Source: Mesostigma viride (taxonomy: Eukaryota > Streptophyta > Mesostigmatophyceae > Mesostigmatales > Mesostigmataceae). Taken from it: a DNA stretch of 32,146 nt. Where the stretch lies: contig RPFO01001066.1 in assembly GCA_009746045.1 (NCBI GenBank), positions 1 to 32,146 of the forward strand. Direction: 5' to 3'. Within the stretch, counting starts at the first letter, position 1. Every line of letters begins with the position of its first letter. A model generated the notes under the pieces. It made no database searches and had not been told where the DNA came from. It saw only the letters and a program-made list of their open reading frames with translations. Shown in pieces: positions 1 through 10,362 of this stretch. The position numbers were made by a program, and so were the translations under genes.

Positions 1-194
1 TTACAACAACTCGGGAGTTTAAAAGCCCGCCGTTCTCAAGTCTCGTAGTGTTCAGTGCGGCATCTCGACGGAACGTTCATAAATTGTTTCGAAACCGTAA
101 TATTTGGGGCGTTACGGCCGTTTTCCTGTCCGCATTTCTTCAAAAACCGTCTCACTGAGTTGTTTCCGAGGAATAAAAATTTATTTGGAAGATT

Positions 195-1017
195 CCGTGA
201 GGGACGGAGCGTGGGATCGACGGTGCGGCGGGCCGGCGCGAGCGCGCGCGATGGGAAGCCCCCAAAGGAAGGCCGCCGAGCGTTCGCCCCCCGGCGTAGG
301 GCCGGGCCGGTCGGCGGGCTCAACCCGGCGGGTCGAAGCTTTCGGCGGGGGCCTCAGGGCCCCTGGTGGCGTAGTGCGTCCGAATAAGTGGGGGGCCTTG
401 GCCCCCCCACTAGTCCCCCTCTAGTGACTACGATTAACACGGACGAAAAAATTGGTCAAACCGTGAGGCCCGAAAAGTGGCCCGTACGAAAACCGCGAGC
501 GCAGGGCGGCCGATAGTCAGGGCGATTCGGAGATCCGCGGTGGCGCCCAATCGGAGCAGTTGCCCGAAAAGTGGCAAACTAGGCAGATCGAGTCTCACAC
601 GTTCTGAACGGGGGCTGAAACGTCTGATCTGTCCAGATCCGGTTCAGCACTTTTGCGGGCAGGGGTTGATCCGGTTCAGAACTTTGTTCAGCAGGGGGGG
701 CGGCCCGCCAATGGGAGGATCAAGAAAACACAGGCAGTTTGACGGACCTGAAACGCGATGTCAAGTTGTTGCGCGGCCCTCAAACTCTTGCGCGAATGCA
801 TCTCTTACGAAACATCCCATGCCTTGTGGCGATCAACTTCGGCTACTGCGCCCATCGCTAGGCCGAGAGCGCGCCGTCCTCAAATTTCGTAGCGTTCAGT
901 GCGGCAGCTCGACGGAACGTCCAGAAAATGTTTAGAAGCCGTAACATTTTGGGCGTTACTGGGCCCATCGCGAGGCCGACAGCGCGCCGTCCTAAAATTT
1001 CGTAGCGTTCAGTGCGG
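195..1017. repeat. Left copy of 0.82-kb direct repeat
   Basis: This block is almost base-for-base the same as 5432-6256, with only a few substitutions and 1-3 base indels. Identity begins abruptly at ccgtgaggg and fades after about 1017, where the two copies continue as diverged relatives. The left half is very GC-rich and contains the hairpin and CTAG at 387-424. The right half carries ~113-bp internal units. A 152-codon open frame at 477-935 exists in both copies, but it resembles no protein I know and is probably chance. The copies could be parts of a non-autonomous mobile element or a segmental duplication; I see no clear target-site duplication. Confidence 0.9.
387..424 (+). other. GC hairpin followed by CTAG (Helitron 3'-end-like)
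   Basis: An about 11-bp stem (387-397 with 400-411, one bulged C, tiny TT-centred loop) is followed after nine bases by CTAG and then T. A short GC-rich hairpin about 10 bases before a terminal CTRR, with insertion before a T, is the known 3' signature of Helitrons. That reading is an inference here because the sequence beyond CTAG is also shared by the second copy, so the two copies are not independent insertions. It could also be just a stable hairpin. Confidence 0.45.
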
Positions 1018-1085
1018 CATCTCGACGGAACGTCCAGAAAATGTTTAGAAACCGTAGCATTTTGGGCGTTACGGCCGTTTTCCTG
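872..1085. repeat. Tandem ~113-bp units
   Basis: Two units, starting at about 874 and 987, share the order ccgtcct, atttcgtagcgttcagtgcgg, cgacggaacgtccagaaaatg, and tttgggcgttac. A more diverged relative lies at 28-150 (with cgtagtgttcagtgcgg and gggcgttacgg), and two more occur in the right repeat at about 6110-6340. The unit therefore recurs around the edges of the direct repeats and may be a subterminal repeat of whatever element they derive from. Confidence 0.75.
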
Positions 1086-2589
1086 TCCGCATTGCGTGCA
1101 GAAACCGTTTCACTGAGTGTTTTCGCATCACTTTTCGATTCAGACCGGAGTTATAGTCTGAACATGATGTGACTGATATTTATTCTAAATTTATACGCAA
1201 AATTTGACTTGGAGCAGTGGAGAGTAGTATGATGCTTGCTGGACGAATTTCTGCCAGATTCCGTACTTACCAGGCAGGGAAAAAATGACTTGGGAGGATT
1301 TTCAAGTGGGTACTGGGTAGTACGCGGTGCTGGACCGCCTGGACGCGCCCAAGCAATCGAACGTGCATAAACCAGGACTGCGAGGGGGAGAGGGGGCGAC
1401 ATGCTGCGACAGCACTTAATATTCCTGCTGGCTGGGGATGGCGGTCAACGCTGCCTGGAAAATTGGGGATGGACAATGCGTGGGCATTGCTTTTATAGCG
1501 TTCAATGTTCCATTTCGATGCGTACCTTTGAATTGTTTCTGATCTGGCTGGCCGTCGGTGGGCATTCACGTGCGTGGGAGAGGTTAGTGGCGCTATGGCC
1601 TGCTGCGATAGCTAGCGACCTGGAAATGGAATGTCGTTGTAGATTTAGGTATTATGTTATCGTGCTTCTTTGCTTGACGTATTGGGTGCCTAGTGAAATA
1701 GGTTTACTGTTCGTGGAAGGCGTGGGTGTGGCCGACGAGTTTCTGTTGTCGTCACGCAATATTGGAATGAACGCTGGATTTGTTGCCACGGGACGTACGC
1801 TGGCGATGCCGATGGTGAGTCGTTTGTTTCGATGACCGGGATAGTGCCTGCTCTCTTTTTGATGCGTTTCCTCGGTTGCGTTGTTTCCATTGGGCCGACT
1901 TCACCTAGTCGCAGCGAAGACATAGCGTAGCAAGGGTCTGCGTTTCATTTTCTTAGCCGTGCAGGACGCCATCTTCATGGTCCTTCGGGTTTCCCGTGTC
2001 AACGTCCGTTGCCAGAGGATCTGTGATGATATTTACTGGAATATACTGGGCGGTGAAAGCCCCTGTGGATGCTTGCCTGGTCATGAGTTTAGGGCGTCAT
2101 TTACTGCTGTAGTGGCTGACATTCATGGTGCTTACTGCGTAAGATAATCTGCCTTGCTTCGCACGTGGATTTTCACTGGACTGAAGAGCGCGTCTGGTAA
2201 CATGTTTACGTGGTGTATAAGGTGATCAATCAACCATTTGTTCATAGAAGGTGTGACCGTAGAAGGTGTGTTGTATTTCTTCATCAAGCAAGTCAAAAGT
2301 AATCTCCACTGGCTTACAACCTGAATCTTGCTTTGCTGGGTCTGCTGTGTTCCTGTCTCATTGTGCAGGCTATCCCCTTGGTTGACCAACCAGGTGATTT
2401 GTGGTGCCAGCGGGGCCATATTATTTTCTTCTCATTTTCCATCCGTGGCAACGGACCGCATGGGCGGGCGGGAGGGCAGAGAGGGCAGGGCAGGCCACGC
2501 CAGGCGAGGCAGGAAAGGCTGCAAGGGTATGCAGCACAGGTAGGCTGGCAGGCAAGGGCCATGGGGCATGAGCCATGGGGCTTGAGCTA
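1086..2589. other. AT-richer stretch with no assignable gene
   Basis: The composition is more even than elsewhere. The longest open frame is 1401-1835 on the plus strand (144 codons). Near its end, 1693-1813, is an exon-like stretch that stops at a good donor (gatg|gtgagt), but I find no partner exon and no familiar motif. The part at 2440-2589 is G-rich and leads into the satellite leader. I do not call a gene here. Confidence 0.6.
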
Positions 2590-5380
2590 CGAGCCTTGCG
2601 GCATGGGGTTTGGGGATGGGGCAAACAGGAGGGCAGGCAGCCAGCCACATCCACATGATTAGGGGCCAGACAGCAATCAGGGGCACCGCGGGCTCACTTA
2701 TGCATGCCAGGCACCCCACCAACCCACGCACGCATGCCAGCCACCCCCATGCCCACGCACGCATGCCAGCCACCCCCCGCCCCTTACACAAACCCACTTA
2801 TGCATGCCAGCCACCCCCCACACCCACGTACGCATGCCAGCCACCCCCCACACCCACGCACGCATGGAAGCCACCCCACGAACCCAGGCACGCATGCCAG
2901 CCCCCCCTAAACCCACGCATGCATGGCAGCCCCCCACCACACCCACGCATGCATGCCACTCCGCCCCCACACCCACGGACGCATGCCAGCCACCCCCCAT
3001 ACCCACGTACGCCCCCCCCACACCCACGCACGCATGCCAGCCCCCCCCACATGCACGCATGCATGCCAGCCACCCCGCAAACCCACGCATGGATGCCAGC
3101 CACCCCCACACCCACGCACGCAAGCCAGCCACCCCACGAGCCCACGCACGCATGCCAGCCACCCCCCACATGCACGCATGGATGCCAGCCACCCCCCACA
3201 TGCACGCATGGATGCCAGCCACCCCCCACACCCACGTACGCATGCCAGCCACCCCCCACACCCACGCACGCATGGCAGCCCACCCTACGAACCCAGGCAC
3301 GCATGCCAGCCACCCCCTAAACCCACGCACGCATGGCAGCCCAACCCCAAACCCAGGCACGCATGCCAGCCACCCCCACACCCACGCACGCATCTCAGCC
3401 CCCCACACACACACGCATGCATGCCAGCCCCCCCCAAAACCCACACACGCGTGCCAGCAGGCAGCCAGCCACATCCACATGATTAGGGGCCAGACAGCAA
3501 TCAGGGGCACCGCGGGCCCACTTATGCATGCCAGGCACCCCACCGACCCACGCACGCATGCCAGCCACCCCCATGCCCACGCACGCATGCCAGCCCCCCC
3601 ACAAACCCACTTATGCATGCCAGCCACCCCCCACACCCACGTACGCATGCCAGCCACCCCACACACCCACGCACGCATGGCAGCCACCCCACGAACCCAC
3701 GCACGCGTGCCAGCCCCCCCACAAACCCACGCATGCATGGCAGCCCCCCACTACACCCACGCATGCATGCCAGCCCCCTCACAAACCCCACGCAGGCATG
3801 CCAGCCACCCCCCAGACCCACGTACGCCCCCCACACACCCACGCGCGCATGCCAGCCACCCCCCTCATGCACGCATGCATGCCAGGCACCCCACAAACCC
3901 ACGCATGAATGGCAGCCCCCCCACATGCATGCATGCATGCCAGCCCCCACACACACCCACGCACGCACGGCAGCCGCCCCCCAACCCACGCACGCATGCC
4001 AGCCAACCCCCACATGCACGCATGCTTGCCAGCCACCCCACATGCACGCATGCATGCCAGCCACCCCGCAAACCCACGCATGGATGCCAGCCCCCCCACA
4101 CCCACGCACGCATGCCACTCCCCCCCACACCCACGCACGCATGCCAGCCACCCCACGAGCCCACGCATGCATGCCAGCCACCCCCCACATGCACGCATGG
4201 ATGCCAGCCACCCCCCACACCCACGTACGCATGCCAGCCACCCCCCACACCCACGCACGCATGGCAGCCCACCCTAAGAACCCAGGCACGCATGCCAGCC
4301 ACCCCCTAAACCCACACACGCATGGCAGCCCAACCCCAAACCCAGGCACGCATGCCAGCCACCCCCACACCCACGCACTTATGTCAGCCCCCCCCACACA
4401 CACGCATGCATGCCAGCCCCCCCAAAACCCACACACGCGTGCCAGCCCCCCCCCACTTGCACGCATGCATGCCAGCCACCCCACAAACCCACTTATGCAT
4501 GCCAGCCACCCGCGTCAGCAACGTACGCATGCCGTCCCCCCCCACACCCACGCACGCATGCCAGCCTGCCCCGCCCCACATGCGTGCATGGCAGCTCCCG
4601 CCCACACCCACACATGCATGCCAGCCACCCCGCAAACCCACGCACGCATGCCAGCCACCCCCACACCCACGCACGCATGCCAGCCCCCCCACAAACCCAC
4701 GCATGCATCCCAGCCACCCCCCACATGCACGCATGCATGACAGCCACCCCCCACATGCACGTGCATGCTAGCCACCCCCCACACCCACATACGCATGCCA
4801 GCCACACCCCACACCCACGCACGCATGGCAGCCACCCCACAAACCCACGCATGCATGCCAGCCACCCCCCACATGCACGCATGCATGCCAGCCACCCCCC
4901 GCATGCACGTGCATGCTAGCCACCCCCCACACCCACGTACGCATGCCAGCCACCCCCCACACCCACGCACGCACGGCAGCCACCCCCCACACCCACGCAC
5001 GCATGCCAGCCACCGGGCCTAAACCCACGCATGCATGGCAGCTCCCCACCACACCCACGAATGGAGAGGGCTAGCCTGCCACGCCCCACGGTCGCGCACA
5101 AGGGCACTGTCGAGTCATGTACAAAACATTGTCTACATGAAGTCATAGTGGGCATGACCGAATTGGTGCATGTGTTTACAAAGGATTGCCACTCAATGAA
5201 TAATAATGAATGATGAACATGGGAGTTTGCATGGAAGTGTTTTGTCGTTATGGCTTGCCAAAAGCGGTACCCACATTGTGTCCTGCATGGCTTAGCTGCA
5301 TTGTGAGTTTCAGTTATTACGAAGTAATGAGTAAGGAAATACTTGCATGCAATGAACGGCGACGTCTCACGATATACAGT
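2590..5380. repeat. 30-bp satellite array with leader and trailer
   Basis: About 80 head-to-tail copies of a 29-30-bp C-rich unit (core acccacgcacgcatgccagc) occupy roughly 2700-5060. The array has a fixed leader at 2590-2700, which contains cacatgattaggggccagac and recurs inside the array at about 3465-3530. It also has a fixed ~300-bp trailer at about 5050-5365, which starts with gggctagcctgccacgcccc. The same leader and trailer accompany the satellite at 15066-16996, so the three parts behave as one cassette. The variable third base of the acgtac/acgcac motif and catgc/catgg variants alternate along the array. The long open frames on both strands follow from the repeat lacking stop triplets and are not genes. 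Confidence 0.95.
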
Positions 5381-5431
5381 ACTATTCGGACTGGGTTGAT
5401 GTACTAGTAGTACGACGCGTGCTGGACGTGC

Positions 5432-6256
5432 CCGTGAGGGACGGAGCGTGGGATCGACGGTGCGGCGGGCCGGCGCGAGCGCGCGCGAGGGGAAGCCCCC
5501 AAAGGAAGGCCGCCGAGCGTTCGCCCCCCGGCGTAGTAGGCCGGCCCGGTCGGCGGGCTCAACCCGGCGGGTCGAAGCTTTCGGCGAAGGCCTCAGGGCC
5601 CCTGGTGGCGTAGTGCGTCCGAATAAGTGGGGGGCCTTGGCCCCCCCACTAGTCCCCCTCTAGTGACTACGATTAACACGGACGAAAAAATTGGTCAAAC
5701 CGTGAGGCCCGAAAAGTGGCCCGTACGAAAACCGCGAGCGCAGGGCGGCCGATAGTCAGGGCGATTCGGAGATCCGCGGTGGCGCCCAATCGGAGCAGTT
5801 GCCCGAAAAGTGGCAAACTAGGCAGATCGAGTCTCACACGTTCTGAACGGGGGCTGAAACGTCTGATCTGTCCAGATCCGGTTCAGCACTTTTGCGGGCA
5901 GGGGTTGATCCGGTTCAGAACTTTGTTCAGCAGGGGGGGCGGCCCGCCAATGGGAGGAGAAAGAAAACACAGGCAGGTTGACGGACCTGAAACGCGATGT
6001 CAAGTTGTTGCGCGGCCCTCAAACTCTTGCGCGAATGCATCTCTTACGAAACATCCCATGCCTTGTGGCGATCAACTTCGGCTACTGCGCCCATCGCTAG
6101 GCCGAGAGCGCGCCGTCCTCAAATTTCGTAGCGTTCAGTGCGGCAGCTCGACGGAACGTCCAGAAAATGTTTAGAAGCCGTAACATTTTGGGCGTTACTG
6201 GGCCCATCGCGAGGCCGACAGCGCGCCGTCCTAAAATTTCGTAGCGTTCAGTGCGG
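5432..6256. repeat. Right copy of 0.82-kb direct repeat
   Basis: Near-identical direct copy of 195-1017, offset by about 5,237 bases. Differences include gatggg versus gagggg near the start, an extra three bases around 5535, and gggagga followed by gaaag instead of tcaag near 5957. The few differences suggest a recent duplication or ongoing gene conversion. The flanks immediately left of each copy are unrelated (attc versus acgtgc), while the right flanks remain distantly similar through about 6370. Confidence 0.9.
5626..5663 (+). other. Second copy of the hairpin plus CTAG
   Basis: Identical to 387-424 in stem, loop, nine-base spacer and CTAG followed by T, within the right copy of the 0.82-kb repeat. 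The perfect preservation of the stem is consistent with either recent duplication or selection, and cannot distinguish them. Confidence 0.45.
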
Positions 6257-6339
6257 CAAGTCGACGAAACGTCCAGAAAATGTGCAAAAACCGTAACATT
6301 TTGGGCGTTACGACGGTTTTGTTGTCAGCATTTTGTTCA

Positions 6340-6784
6340 GACCGAAATTCAAGTCTGAACGTGATCTGAATGAGTTTCACTTGAAAAGTGAATGTGGTTG
6401 TTGTTGTTGAGTACACGCCGCAGTCAGCAGTAGAGAGTTCTAAAGTGGACTTGAAAAGTGCATGTACCTTCATTTAGGATTCGCTGATACTCATTCCCCT
6501 CTCACCTGCACACTGAACTTGGACGAGTGCAGCGTACAGTAGTAGTAGGCTGATCACTATAGGCTCTTCCCTTCAACTAAGTTACATTGTTGTTGTTGTT
6601 GTTGTGTCCCACGCCGCATCAGAGAATCTGTAGTGGCCGAGGGCCGGATATATTTGGGTATCGGTGGTAGAGGGTACAGTGTACTATCGGGTTCAGAACG
6701 GAGAGGCGGATGGGTTCAGTAGGCTGCAGCATTTTTGGGACATGCGCCGCAAGGTTCGCCGGTGGGCAGTGGCAAGCCTACGAC
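6340..6784. other. Spacer, possible 5' region of the membrane-protein gene
   Basis: No gene is recognisable. It holds gttgttgttg runs at about 6390-6410 and 6588-6604 and otherwise moderate GC. It lies just upstream of the membrane-protein exons, so promoter or leader sequence is plausible, but I see no defined core promoter element. Confidence 0.4.
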
Positions 6785-7660
6785 CAAGTCGCGCAAGAAA
6801 TACTATTTTTGCTGCTAGCTAGCAGGCGATGGCGGGTATTCGTGGTTGGAAATTGGGGTTGCCGAGTTTTTCAGACGCGAAGGTTTGATTTTTCGACGCA
6901 TACGTGCCGTTCGAGGAAGTGGGTGGCCGATTTCGGATTCGTATGGGACCTGGTTGCATGACCTGGTGACTTCATAAGCTCGATCAGGCACCATCGGACT
7001 AGACTACGGCGCCAGGCTGCCGGGTCTGTTGTGCACCGCCATCCTCGTGGCACGCTTTCTGCATCTAGAAAGGGAGGATGGAGTGGGGTGCCTGAGGTTG
7101 GCGTTGTGGGCGGTATGGTGGACCTTCACAGAGCTGATGTGCGTCGTTCGGCTCATCATTTACTACCCAGGTGGGCGTGGTATTTTGTTCACAGGTTAGC
7201 ACCTGCTTTGTTTGTCTTCTGTGCAAGTCGCGCAAGCAATACTATTTTTGATCCTAGATAGCAGGCGATGGCGGATATTCGTGGTTGGAAATCGGGGTTT
7301 CCAAGTTTTTCATACGCCAAGGTTTGATTTTCGACGCATACGTGCCAATCGAGGAAGTGGGTGGCCGATTTCGGATTCGTATGGGACCTGGTTGCATGAC
7401 CTGGTGACTTCATAAGCTCGATCAGGCACCATGGGACTAGACTACGGCGCTAGGCTACCGGGTCTGTTGTGCACCGCCATCCTCGTGGCGCGCTTTCTGC
7501 ATCTATAAAGGGAGGATGGAGTGTGGTGCTGAGGTTGGCGTTGTGGGCGGTATGGTGGAGCTTCACAGAGCTGATGTGCGTTGTCCGGCTCATCATTTAC
7601 TACCCAGATGGGCGTGGTATTTTGTTCACAGGTTAGCACCTGCTTTGTTTGTCTTCTGTG
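6785..7660. repeat. Tandem duplication, unit about 439 bp
   Basis: The unit at 6785-7223 is repeated directly at 7224-7660 with about 90-95% identity by eye. Both start with caagtcgcgcaag and end at gtttgtcttctgtg. The unit includes a candidate short first exon, an intron and the exon at 6988-7170 of the membrane-protein gene. The second unit has lost coding capacity (see 7426-7607). Confidence 0.92.
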
Positions 7661-8420
7661 GGTCAAGTTACCTTTCTTTGGCGGGGAAGGAGGCCTCATG
7701 AGTCATGATTATGTTTTACACAGCACTTTGTGATGAACTGATGTTATTCTGTTTTTGCACAATGATGCTGGCCCTTTGCCATCCTACTTGCAGAGCTTCT
7801 GGTGGCGCCAGTTGTGCATGTTTTCCTGCAGTTGGTCTGTGGTAAGATGCTGCACAATAATTGTTTTGCGTATCCGTAACAAGTTGTCACTGTAGTTGGT
7901 CTGCTTATTGTGGCAGTAGATGACATGTCTCTTTTTGGGAGGGCTGATAGTTGACAAGAGTTTGTTGTGTCGTTGCTGTGCATGCTGTGTTGTGTGTTCT
8001 CTTGAATCCACGAGTGCAGCCGTGATGAGGCTCGTGCGGAGGATTTCGCAACTGGTCGGTGCGATGCTAGGCGCGATGGCAGGCACAAGGGAGTTCCGCA
8101 ACATCATGGTCGCGCTTTCCATTGCGGCCATCGTGATTGTAGCTGAAATTGCCACTGTCGGCTACGACGGCATTGTTTTCGCTCTTTGCAAGCCAGGTGG
8201 GTGCAGTTGTTTTTGGACATAACTCGTACGTTGGCTGTATTGCGGGGGCATGAATGTGGATGAGATAACTTGAAATTTGAATGTTTCCGCTAAAAGACGT
8301 TTACATTTGTGTGGACCATCGCTGATGTGTGAATCTTGTTTGCGCCATGCAGATATCCGTTTGGAACTGGGAGCTGCCGTGGGGACTGTTGGATGGTATA
8401 TCCTTCTTGGCTTCTGGTAA
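6988..8420 (+). CDS. Small multi-pass membrane protein, spliced, 5' end unresolved
   Basis: Exons at 6988-7170, 8020-8196 and 8353-8420 join in consistent phase 1 and end at TAA 8418-8420. The reading gives about 140 residues with four hydrophobic stretches, for example around LLCTAILVARFL, RLALWAVWW, IMVALSIAAIVIVAEIA and GAAVGTVGWYILLGFW at the C-terminus. Acceptor sites are gatcag, gtgcag and atgcag; donors are gtgggc and gtgggt. The start is not settled: an ATG at 6829 could form a tiny exon ATGGCGG with donor gtattc, which fits phase 1 but uses a poor donor. The family is unknown. A C-terminal Gly-rich membrane helix ending in Trp recalls PEX11-type peroxisomal proteins, but that is too weak to name it. 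The gene reads towards the giant gene and ends about 0.7 kb before it. Confidence 0.5.
7426..7607 (+). pseudogene. Decayed duplicate of the membrane-protein exon
   Basis: This is the second copy of exon 6988-7170. Three lesions are visible: GAA has become TAA (cat cta taa), one base is missing where the first copy has gtgcctgagg, and the 5' splice donor gtgggc has become atgggc. It therefore lies dead inside the intron 7171-8019, which is otherwise without genes. The first copy is intact, and its donor joins in phase to 8020. Confidence 0.75.
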
Positions 8421-8872
8421 GTGGCACTGGTAATGTCATGGATAGTGCTAGTGACATCATTTCTTTCTAATGCATGTATGATGGCATGTTTGTGCGATGC
8501 ATCATAACTGTGACCAACGTTATCTTTTCCTTTTCATCGTGTGCTGTTTTTTGTTTGGTACTTGCCAGGCACAGGGTCGCACATTGTCCATGGCAGCAGT
8601 GCAGCAACCAAGTGTGGACATCACACCGCTCAACCACGGTGTTGCATTGTTATCGATTGCCAAGGCATCCTGGCATTGTGCGGCGGCTCGCGGCAAGACA
8701 TCGACCTATGAGGCGGCGTCACTGTGCAAGGCGACTGCCGTGGGTAGGTGGATTGCATCCAAAGTATTTCTGGGAGCTTTCAAATTGTCGGGAAGCAATG
8801 ATTGCTATGTTGGACACAGCAACGAAAATTACTGTGGTAGGTTTCACTGGTGGCATTTGTGGTCATTTTAAG

Positions 8873-8886
8873 TATGTGTGTGTGTG

Positions 8887-8921
<35 letters not shown>

Positions 8922-8940
8922 GTGTGTGTGTGTGTGTGTC
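8873..8940. repeat. (TG)n microsatellite
   Basis: An interrupted tgtg run with two ttg interruptions, in what is probably an intron just upstream of the exon ending at 9268. TG-rich introns recur through the next five kilobases. Confidence 0.95.
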
Positions 8941-9148
8941 TTTTGTGTTGGTGTGCTTGTTGATGCAGGCTCCTGTGCCGCTTTTTGGTGCGCGTCCAAG
9001 GCGGGGTCGTTTCTCTCGCGTTCGGTGCATGATACGGCGCCGTTTGCCCCGACCACAGCGCTCAGCGTGGCGTCCCACTCGGTACTCGCGTGCTGTGCTG
9101 CAGCGCGGTCCTGGCCCGGCACGGCAATCACGACAGCAAAGGCGTAGG

Positions 9149-10362
9149 ATGAGGGCTTCAGCTGCTGCCATGGGTTTATGTGCACGTCCCGTCAGAGGTG
9201 GTGGAGAACCGATGTACGATGGAGACTGCGAGATACCTTTGCCAGGGGAGGAAGACTTGTGCGAGGAGGTATGCGGCGCTTGATGCTACTATATTCACAT
9301 TCTGCACATGATCGTCTGTTTTGCTGATGCCTTTGTGTGGGAACGGCGTTTCTGACCATGGTTGGTGCCTTGCTGCCGTGCATTGGTCTCATCCACAGGG
9401 CGGCGATTCCGACATGGGCGAACGTATCGATGTGACGGGAGATTGGGACGAGAGCTGCTGTGTATGTTTCTGCATGTCTGTTTTTTTAATTGCATGTGTC
9501 ATGCACATCCTTTGAGTTGCTGGTGTGGAGTTGATGCACCTCAAGCATACTCGTGATAGTGCCCCTCAAGCATACTCGTGTGCATTTACTCACACGTGTT
9601 AGATAACCTGTACATGATTTGTATTCGTGTATCATGTACTGTCGTGGCAGGGTGTGCCCAGGTACGAACGTGTATCTTCACAACAGCACCGGCGCAGGAG
9701 GAGGAAGACACAGGTGCGTGAATGAAGCATCCTACGTGCTGGCCAGATGTAAAATAAACCTTGAGAAAAAAATTTCTTTGTTTAATTCATGTGTAAGCTG
9801 GTTGTTGCTAGTGGCAAAGGATGTTATGATGTTGATTGCAGCACGATTATATTATGTAATGGGTCGGTCCGTCTTGCTTCACCGATATCTGTCCTCTTTG
9901 CGCCATGCCCAGGCACCACGTGGATCGGATGCCCAAGCTTCATGCACATGTGGATCGCCACGTGTCGCAACAACTTCGACTCGAGGGTCAGGCCCAAGCG
10001 TCGCTGCACGTTCACCAGCATCACCATGGGCCGCATCGTCCCCACAGCCATTGGTATCGCCGTGTCACGCGATGGCTTCACCTGCAGCTGCAGTTCCACC
10101 TGCACCTGCACCTGAGCTTCAAGCAAGCAGAGCGCAATCATCTGCAACTCCTTGGCATCCACGTCGGGATCCCATAGGAGGGGGGCTGCCATCGTGCGCT
10201 ATGGCTCGTGCTGGGGACCCTCGGCCTCGGGCGTACTTGTGCGTAGAACAAGCCGACTGCTTAGTTGGGAATCCATCTGCCTGGGTGGCCTTCGTCCGAG
10301 GTAAAATCGACGAGTTGGTGAACGCGGCGCCAGACAAGTTCAGTGACAACATTTATTATGCG
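9149..10362 (+). other. N-terminal basic and low-complexity exons of the giant gene
   Basis: Four exons in phase 0. The first ends in an acidic stretch (PGEEDLCEE). The second (9399-9461) is also acidic. The third (9651-9713) is a 21-codon exon with RRRRRK, a good candidate nuclear localisation signal. The fourth (9913-10362) is Ala/Pro/Ser-rich and probably disordered, then ends with the first helical A-type unit. A nuclear signal fits a DNA transposase. Frame 2 upstream, from 8569, is also open and strongly Arg-rich, so the protein may start earlier. Confidence 0.5.

Noticed and set aside
195-470. Possible ribosomal RNA fragment because of the high GC and near-identical copies
   Set aside because: I recognise no conserved rRNA segment, and the hairpin-CTAG pattern explains the GC-rich part better.
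477-935. Protein starting MARTKTAS, reminiscent of the histone H3 N-terminus; same frame at 5716-6174
   Set aside because: Similarity stops after the first residues, the remainder has no histone sequence, and the frame recurs only because the DNA is duplicated.
2698-5058. Many long open frames on both strands rich in Pro, His, Ala and Thr, or Gly, Trp, Ala and Cys
   Set aside because: They are translations of the 30-bp satellite in every frame. The unit lacks stops, and there are no splice or start contexts of interest.
2700-5060. CRISPR-like array
   Set aside because: Units follow each other directly with no unique spacers, and the setting is a eukaryotic genome.
6988-8420. Naming the membrane protein as a PEX11-family peroxin
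   Set aside because: Only the general C-terminal pattern (Gly-rich helix ending in Trp) agrees. The N-terminal part is missing and no specific motif could be matched.
8590-9147. A separate 111-residue protein from ATG 8590, spliced 8743|8969, stopping at TAG 9147
   Set aside because: The phase fits, but so does the competing frame that leads into the giant gene, and the product shows no motif. I keep it only as an alternative for the unresolved 5' end.
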